The position numbers were made by a program, and so were the translations under genes. Shown here in pieces: positions 59,501 through 64,000 of a stretch of DNA of 64,000 bases. Below the pieces are notes generated by a model. It was not told where the DNA came from. It ran no database searches and worked only from the letters and a program-made list of their open reading frames with translations. The stretch covers positions 1 to 64,000 of the IMG/VR virus record IMGVR_UViG_3300042884_001034; one strand, given 5' to 3'. Source of the stretch: a virus. Every line of letters begins with the position of its first letter. Position 1 is the stretch's first letter.

Positions 59501-59989
59501 TTCTGTAATATATTCAATAAAATAATCCCCAACTTCAGCTCCTAAAGCCATAGCAGAATTTTCATCGGTTATTTGTTTAGGTTCAGAACTTTTACCATAA
59601 ATATCAGAACCTATTTTATTTTTAGCAACATTAATCTCAATAGCATAACTATAATTAGCTAACATGTTGGTAATCAACTCATTACGATCTGTTGTATTAA
59701 ATGATTTGAGAAGTTCTATTTGGTCTTTAGGAATACTAAGATCAGATTGTACCTTGTTCCAAAAAGCATCTCCTTTCACTCTATTCTTTTCTAAGGAAGA
59801 AAAAAGTTTAATAGCCTTCTCAGATTGTAAAGCATCTACAGATTTTAATCCAGCTTTAACAATAGAACTTTTACTCTCACTTTCAGGAACATTTCCTTCA
59901 TAAAGATCCCATAAAGCATAAGCAACATTCTCTCCTCTAGCTGCTACTAACAATTTCCAAGAATCAAGATTTATATTAGGACATGCCAT
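53537..59989 (-). CDS. Giant multidomain protein with PD-(D/E)XK nuclease-like region (2150 aa)
   Basis: Residues 200-530 hold a polyvalent-protein-like region (RRILEVQSDLFQKGRD, WVTFFIKSILQDSAKKGYEK, VLFPSGNTASKVEGHTTLEE). Near residue 637 is ALTEEMVHVATAIL, whose ExxxH pattern is like a degenerate zincin. Residues 900-980 contain GTIDFLAVDPSGKGHILDWK, matching the catalytic D and DxK of PD-(D/E)XK nucleases. Long helical regions follow, then a hydrophobic helix (LAILGALLGVMISLGFM) near the C-terminus. Next to the virion RNA polymerase, it is probably injected with the DNA. Confidence 0.7.
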   Translation of the reverse strand: MACPNINLDSWKLLVAARGENVAYALWDLYEGNVPESESKSSIVKAGLKSVDALQSEKAIKLFSSLEKNRVKGDAFWNKVQSDLSIPKDQIELLKSFNTTDRNELITNMLANYSYAIEINVAKNKIGSDIYGKSSEPKQITDENSAMALGAEVGDYFIEYITEDGDPDIAIFKTLEEANRAFNTQRAANNSSVYSNLTVPGGTNYTENEIATPAITPSIKGHAQFATDQGIGWFRSDDSIVGIQNRKALPQEIEEVRDTEGAQAAKELEKNGIPGVGGTPTTTRRILEVQSDLFQKGRDSKVLSKKLDIKKVGDTFISNGEKFTVTNIDTDSNLYELITISNQEGKTATLRRSALEKRFDERGDNSSDNQFLQLLNKNSNWVTFFIKSILQDSAKKGYEKVLFPSGNTASKVEGHTTLEEFKKQKENRIKELEESSILKNKNVDGFYYIQRYLEDENGNEVLTWRKVSNETGREKTATKEEIESLKSKFSEETKNEINQLKKELEDVEKNGFGALKPIYNFYENTVKNILNKQYGKDNVKQITDEYGNTWNEVEIVPEREQKQILLQKEGMPASKASAETLSKVKEAAKKMGISIQQLSDYLKGNKDVTTKGINGLADLVRGIIAVAEGKEDVALTEEMVHVATAILEQMDPRLVTEMISKIDRFKIYKQVYDQYKDVYKLPNGKPDIRKIKKEAVDKLLVEVIINKAGATEAYPELMEEATQSLFRNFWNKILDLIRGVYRKSNISIFEEVGARVIEGEVGGTISDISEGGIFYQLSDAQKKVQEKIQETRNSINKVVSDEKSDEVLADSDESTNWYEISLPDGTKQKITKRVTDLVKEWYKKRFKDKKFTPEEKAFNEMKRKYGVEGHADFEEIHNRYYNKDGTKKTTPDPRPVKFNLPSEEMYNMLENYYVSLLQTLDKDALVFSEVIVYNPKDKRAGTIDFLAVDPSGKGHILDWKFMQINGEDVAWFKQGAFDIQLGTYKNILKDFYGIKEFGMNRAIPIAMDFGYKEKGNKSSGLELKGIAIGSIDKTKIQDLRLVPVSEQTESTGYEDLDNIIKKLNSMLKQIGKEEVTDDDERLFKIERLNTIRKAVRLLQGQNNIASLIDVVGIMREEGDQLLNDYNTIYKNRPASSNDSNNKELSDFAEKMRVHLRIIDVFENIGRDIGHLVYTKDMLENAKTEEEREDVARRKDIHDQLMAQSNAIYRSKEQLTKAAQDFADKHVGQRNLVFGLLSPEAVIKGLSSNFRGISELPSKALQLLYKVVRGAQGEASKASLERVQKLMDIRKKLAEQGGDLRTIVQQIYQKDDKGGIVNKLIHRYSRKFHEEVDAKAKEGGDKQWLLDNIDVEEYKKEANKRLEDQIKKIERQIYTSDKNENEAIRVKNIKEAQEMWDIDNKNFNGWNNYIIKRHPLPKWYSEEYKNILKNPILLELYNFIGSINEEAKEAGYITNKVMKTFLPFVRKGAAEELAWDHSISPLKNFSESLKMQTDDVGFGSFNELTGELENSVPKYYTYDFTRKDGVNDYSDVSEDLFKNMILYIQQMEKYKYLSAVEGQLQLVKTVEQFKGHLATDRSANVVKQGGKIIEIPGNEENTKMYDDFLRVLLYGQKYVLSDTDTPLNVGKVLNFVKNGVNTITGREVFKIDEEPSATSLVKTMDAANRAFQLKALGFEFISGAVNMFGGNIQVATQAGDYFKARDFLKNQAKLAVQRFDNEEDREIFVQLVNTFMPLKDDPSTDIYKYEAGMTALTRKNLGDMLMVFMRKPEQLIEKSIFVTLLENMMVDNGRIVNINDFVKNKYKNRYKSSSEYKQSKEAIKAEVEELKKTKSIAVTKKLVNGKLEIPGLDLSNQRELQRLTELTRRISRNATGGMSDGDINRMSMSVWTNSMMLFKSWIPKLADTRFSEFRKVSDDFSVTVDEDGVKGEKYDIGRIRLLAYVLGTSIRDKSANITNLIQMNDKGIALIDKMYEDFAEKYEKRTGETLNMTKEDFADMIRTNLRNEIKELAILGALLGVMISLGFMAPDDEEDKATKNFFRYSQRVVDKFVGELSFFYNPVNFESLLSGSMFPAIGLITDYTRFTSHFVREVTGFDITDPTLSAEEVRKKAMPIKYAAKALPVAKSALTYGAILNNEFAKEFDITIQKESSMK

Positions 59990-59992
59990 ATT

Positions 59993-62900
59993 TTAACATT
60001 TATTATTTTTAATTATTGTTCCTGCTTCAGCCAATGTGTAGCCCATGTCTACAAGCATTTTTGTGTTTAATTGCTCAGATGAATATGTTTTTCCATCTTT
60101 AAGAGACACTGTTTTTTCAGTAGTTGTAGACTCCAAAGATACTAAATTTTCATCTAAATATGATAAAATTTCATCATCTTCTTTTTCTTGTTCCACTTTT
60201 AAAAATCCATTATCTATCTTAGATTTTTTAGCTACATCATACATTTCTACAGCCCTGAAAGAGTCTCCCCAAGCATTAACCATTTTATAAATATATTCAG
60301 TAATAACAATATTTTGTCCATCTTTATTCATTGTATATTCATTAGTAAATGGTATATCTCCATTATATATTTTTTTGAAAAGTCCTTTTTTGATATAAGA
60401 ATAATCACCTTTCTTTCTCATAGCTTCTTTCTCATATTTATTTCCCACTTCCCATGTAAACACAACATAGTCAGAGTCTGCTTCCCTGGATTTTGTATTA
60501 AACTTAATCAATTGAGGAATATCTCCAGTTTCCATAGGTTTATTAAACCCAGATAAATTTCTAAAAAAGTCAAAATTTTTATATCTCCAATTACCAAATT
60601 GATCTTGTTTTTTAACTAGTCTTCTACTAGGAACAACATCTCCATCATTCCAATTATTTCTTTGAAAAACTCCTAATTTATAAAAATCATTAAGATTTGG
60701 AATTGTCTCAAGCTTTGATAGGGTCTTATTGTAGATTTCTTTAAAATCTTCATAAGGAATAAGAGATGTAAATGATATTGGAGACCTATTTAATCCAGAT
60801 TGCAAAACAGCGAGCCTAACTAAGTTTCCATATAAAGGACTTTTTATACCTTTAAAATATTGTTTTAGTTCTTCAAAAGCATAGATAATTTGATTTTGAT
60901 CATACACTTTATTATCTCTACCAACAATCTTTAAATTGTTTGTTCCGTTTTCTAGTTTTTGAGAAAATACAGGAACAAGACTATTTATTAAAATATTATC
61001 TTTTAAAGGATGTTTGCTAGATTTTTTAACATCTACAATAAAATCTGACATTTGTTTAGCCACATTATTATCTTCTAAAAGAATTCTTTGTACCATTGTA
61101 TTAAGATCTCTATCATTCTGCACTGCCCAATCAAAAAGATCATTCACTGCCTTTTGAGAAATTTTAACAAAATCCCTATCCGATTCATTTATATACGGAA
61201 GTAACACTTTTTCCATAACTCCTCTAACATTAGTTTGGTCAGAAACAAGTATTGTAGAAAGAGCATTTCTTAATTTAAGCAATAAATCACTTAAATTTCC
61301 TATGAAAGAATTTTCTAATATATCATCTACGGAAGATACAATAGATGTTTTTGCTTTTTTAAGTTGTTCCATTTTCTTAAATACTAAAAATGGATCATTA
61401 AAAGAAGCTGTATCAAAATTAGAACCCTGTGTAACTAAGTATAGCTGATTAGCCATCTTAGCATACTTAACAAACTCAGATAGGATAAATCTTTGATCTG
61501 CTTTCTGCTCTGGAGATAAATTTTCTCCCTCCCCAATCATATCCCATAATTTACTCTTGCTAGGTATTTTAGTGGGCTTTGTAATAGATGAATCATATTT
61601 AGAAATAACATCTTCAAATATGTCCCCAATAAATAACCAAGAATACCCAGACCTTTCTATGGATTTTAAATAATCTCTCACAATGGGTTGGTTCATGAAA
61701 TAAGCAATAGTGTCGATTGGTACACCTATCTTAGCTAAAAACAACCATGTACTAGCTACATTAGGAGTGGCTCCTAATTCCATAATCCAGGGTCCTTTAG
61801 ATATATCCACATATCCATCAATAAACTGTCCATTTATATCTGATATATCTTGGCCTTCTGCATTTTCTATCATAGAAAGTGTAGGAACTTTTTCTCCATC
61901 CACTTCTATACTGTTATACTGTTCAAAGTTAATTTCTGCATCACCCAACCACTCTCTGTCAGCAGCATCCTGTATTGCTAATTTATTTTTATCTATGTAA
62001 ATAGGAGATCTCTGATTTAATGAGTGATTAGTTTGACTTACAGCAGCAATACCAATAGCATATTTACCACTAACAAATGCTTGTCTAAGTCTTGACATAA
62101 ACACCCTGTTTAACATGTTTCCTGTAGAATCATAGTTAAAAGCCCCCACTCCTAATTTATCAGAGATTTTTTTAGATAAATCTTTAAGTTGATCTGCGGA
62201 GTTTGGAGAAGTAAGTCTTTTGAAATTTTTAGGATGAGAAACAAGTTTTTCACAAGACTCTATATATTCATTTTCTAAAGACTCTTTGTACATTTTGTCT
62301 TTAAACTCTTCTAATAAAATCTGCTGTACATCCCAATTAGTTAATTCAGAAAGTTTTTTACCAAGTTTTTCTAATCTTTTTATAAAAATTTCCTCAATAT
62401 CAGCAACTAATAATTTACCGTCTTCAGTTTCTTTTTCAAACATTTGTTTAAAAATAGGAATCCATTTATTAGCTGTTTTGTCACTAGATATTCCCAAAGA
62501 AATATCACTGAATAAAGACTGTAAATCAGCTGTAGATATTTTTTTAGCTTCTGCTTTATCTATTTTGCTTTGTAAAATATCAAAGAAAATATCTTCATAT
62601 TTATTTTTGTTATTAGGATCTATACCAAAAAATGGTACAATCTCTATATTTCCTTTAGCATTTTTAAATACGTTTTTAAAGTATATAGAAAGTTTATCTA
62701 TATCAAAGTCAGATCCCACTTTCTGAACCAATGCTGAAGGAATTACAACAGAGTCTCCAAATTCCTTAGGAAGAAATCTTTTAATTTTAAAAACATCAAT
62801 AGAGTTTTGCTTTTGTGTAGGAATACGGTATGCAAGTCCAGATAGAATTTTTTGTCCTTCTGGAGTTTCATTTAAATATTTTAAAAGCTCTTCGTCAGAC

Positions 62901-64000
62901 AAATCACTCTTAAACCATCTACCCACCATTATTTCACACACACGTTTACCATCCTCATCCTTATAAAACTCAAGAGTGTCAGATGTATATCCTAGTTTTC
63001 CGTTAATTTCTCTTAATTCTGTTTTTGTAGATTCTAATAAAGCAGCAGGAATTTGTACTTTTAATCCACCAGAAATTTTAGGAGAAATTACTTCCTTATC
63101 TGCTATGGAATATAAAATATTTCTTATTTGTTGGTAGGCAGGTGTGGCCTCTAATATTACAGAACCTTCTGCATAATTTCTTACAGCCTCACTTATATTA
63201 TCATTAACCTCTCTTTTTAATAACTCTTGTCTTAAAAACTCTGCAACTTTTTCAATATTCTCTGGTTCAATAACATATCCATCAGCAGTTTCTGTTATAT
63301 GCAATTTATTCAATAAAGACTTATATCCATTTACAGCAATAGCTTCTAAAAGATTTTGGTTGTTTTTTATCTCTTTGTAGAGAGAAGATTCTTTTATTCT
63401 ACCTTCTTCGTCTAATGCATACCAAGCTTTATACCTTTCTGGAAATGTTTTTGTTTCTTCAAAGTCTACAGGAACTCCTGCTTCCATATAATCCATAGTG
63501 ATGAGTTTTGTCACCTGGGATCCTCTAGTTACCAAAGGAGTGTCTTTAGAAGGCACTTCAGATTGAACACTCATTATGTCAAAAGGAACATTGAACACTC
63601 CTTCAAACTCATTAGTGTTAAAACTACCATCCTCGTTATATACAGAATTAGTTTTTTCAGCTCCCACTTTTCTAGCACTCTTAAACACTACATAATCAAT
63701 GTTTTCTTCCTGCATTTTATCATAAAGCTTTAATGCGTTGGAAGAAGCATTTATCTCATACATCACTCTATATGATAATGGATATAATGCAAACTTGTCT
63801 AGCATTACATCATTGTAATTTTTACCATTATCTTTATTTCCAGCTACAATAGGTTTAACTGGTGTATAAGTACTCTTTGCAGCAGGATTCTTATTAAGAA
63901 GCTTTTGTAACTCTTCTTTAGAGGCTCCTGATTTAGCAGCTTCTTCAAATTTAATATCAAACTTATATTGAAGCTCTTCGTTTTCATTCCATTCTCCAGA
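59993..64000 (-). CDS. Virion-type RNA polymerase of crAss-like phages, 5' end outside window
   Basis: The frame is open to position 64000, so at least 1335 residues are seen and the start lies beyond. The key is KVGSDFDIDKLSIYF (DNA 62696-62710 for DFDID), the metal-binding motif of the double-psi barrel in crAss-like virion RNA polymerases (phi14:2 gp66 type). Supporting segments are KFALYPLSYRVMYEIN with IDYVVFKSARKVG before it and IAAVSQTNHSLNQRSPIYID after it. Such enzymes enter with the DNA and transcribe early genes. The C-terminus ends LVDMGYTLAEAGTIIKNNKC. Confidence 0.85.
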   Translation of the reverse strand, partial: SGEWNENEELQYKFDIKFEEAAKSGASKEELQKLLNKNPAAKSTYTPVKPIVAGNKDNGKNYNDVMLDKFALYPLSYRVMYEINASSNALKLYDKMQEENIDYVVFKSARKVGAEKTNSVYNEDGSFNTNEFEGVFNVPFDIMSVQSEVPSKDTPLVTRGSQVTKLITMDYMEAGVPVDFEETKTFPERYKAWYALDEEGRIKESSLYKEIKNNQNLLEAIAVNGYKSLLNKLHITETADGYVIEPENIEKVAEFLRQELLKREVNDNISEAVRNYAEGSVILEATPAYQQIRNILYSIADKEVISPKISGGLKVQIPAALLESTKTELREINGKLGYTSDTLEFYKDEDGKRVCEIMVGRWFKSDLSDEELLKYLNETPEGQKILSGLAYRIPTQKQNSIDVFKIKRFLPKEFGDSVVIPSALVQKVGSDFDIDKLSIYFKNVFKNAKGNIEIVPFFGIDPNNKNKYEDIFFDILQSKIDKAEAKKISTADLQSLFSDISLGISSDKTANKWIPIFKQMFEKETEDGKLLVADIEEIFIKRLEKLGKKLSELTNWDVQQILLEEFKDKMYKESLENEYIESCEKLVSHPKNFKRLTSPNSADQLKDLSKKISDKLGVGAFNYDSTGNMLNRVFMSRLRQAFVSGKYAIGIAAVSQTNHSLNQRSPIYIDKNKLAIQDAADREWLGDAEINFEQYNSIEVDGEKVPTLSMIENAEGQDISDINGQFIDGYVDISKGPWIMELGATPNVASTWLFLAKIGVPIDTIAYFMNQPIVRDYLKSIERSGYSWLFIGDIFEDVISKYDSSITKPTKIPSKSKLWDMIGEGENLSPEQKADQRFILSEFVKYAKMANQLYLVTQGSNFDTASFNDPFLVFKKMEQLKKAKTSIVSSVDDILENSFIGNLSDLLLKLRNALSTILVSDQTNVRGVMEKVLLPYINESDRDFVKISQKAVNDLFDWAVQNDRDLNTMVQRILLEDNNVAKQMSDFIVDVKKSSKHPLKDNILINSLVPVFSQKLENGTNNLKIVGRDNKVYDQNQIIYAFEELKQYFKGIKSPLYGNLVRLAVLQSGLNRSPISFTSLIPYEDFKEIYNKTLSKLETIPNLNDFYKLGVFQRNNWNDGDVVPSRRLVKKQDQFGNWRYKNFDFFRNLSGFNKPMETGDIPQLIKFNTKSREADSDYVVFTWEVGNKYEKEAMRKKGDYSYIKKGLFKKIYNGDIPFTNEYTMNKDGQNIVITEYIYKMVNAWGDSFRAVEMYDVAKKSKIDNGFLKVEQEKEDDEILSYLDENLVSLESTTTEKTVSLKDGKTYSSEQLNTKMLVDMGYTLAEAGTIIKNNKC

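Noticed and set aside
60127-60145. CAAAGATA inside the RNA polymerase gene as a promoter
   Set aside because: It matches the -7 box but has no -33 box at proper spacing and lies within coding sequence.
1-64000. CRISPR arrays, tRNA genes or diversity-generating retroelement
   Set aside because: No regular repeat-spacer pattern, no cloverleaf with conserved T-loop and no reverse transcriptase motif were seen by eye; a computed tRNA and repeat scan was not possible here.

Overview
The window looks like a large piece of a tailed double-stranded DNA phage genome, most likely a crAss-like phage (order Crassvirales) infecting a member of the Bacteroidota. The main reasons are: (i) a giant protein running off the right edge carries the DFDID metal-binding motif typical of crAss-like virion RNA polymerases, and sits beside a second giant multidomain protein, as in those phages; (ii) the gene set (DnaB-like helicase, primase, Sak4-like ATPase with an SSB-like partner, UDG-like protein, rIIA/rIIB-like pair, ThyX, dUTPase, PhoH, metallophosphatase) matches the crAss-like replication block; (iii) several promoters fit the Bacteroidota pattern TTTG/TTG, about 20 bases, TAnnTTTG, and ribosome binding sites are weak and AT-rich. 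The DNA is AT-rich and the standard genetic code fits, with TAA, TGA and TAG all used as stops. No tRNA gene, integrase, transposase or CRISPR array was seen.

Layout. Positions 1-35,461 are all on the + strand, tightly packed and often with ATGA or TTATGA overlaps. First come small accessory genes (1-5.6 kb), then nucleotide metabolism and replication: ThyX, family A DNA polymerase, helicase loader candidate, DnaB-like helicase, SF2 helicase, Sak4-like ATPase, SSB-like protein, primase and UDG-like protein (5.6-18.3 kb). Next are the rIIA/rIIB-like pair, an exonuclease-like protein, a phosphatase and many small unknowns (18.6-28 kb). The arm ends with class II ribonucleotide reductase, intein-containing RecA, dUTPase, PhoH and a glycosyltransferase (28-35.5 kb). 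A symmetric terminator at 35,465-35,496 separates this arm from the rest, which is entirely on the - strand.

The - strand arm, read from right to left, contains the virion RNA polymerase (partial), a 2150-residue protein with a PD-(D/E)XK nuclease-like segment, a tail-fibre block (long fibre, two LamG-like proteins, a fibre with an S74-type self-cleaving chaperone), a lysis cassette (holin candidates and an M15 peptidase), and a virion protein gene followed by a poly-threonine protein, a glycosyltransferase, a second poly-threonine protein and a Dps-like protein. It ends in an island of very basic small proteins that share a leader and a GG motif. Capsid, portal and terminase genes are not in the window.

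Inferred cycle: the virion RNA polymerase enters with the DNA and reads early genes; the + arm makes nucleotides and replicates the DNA; the - arm makes tail, fibre, lysis and packaging proteins. Selfish elements are common: two GIY-YIG endonucleases, one clear and one possible HNH protein, and an HNH intein in RecA. The most interesting undescribed candidates are the poly-threonine/glycosyltransferase unit near 39-41.8 kb and the basic-protein island at 35.5-38 kb.
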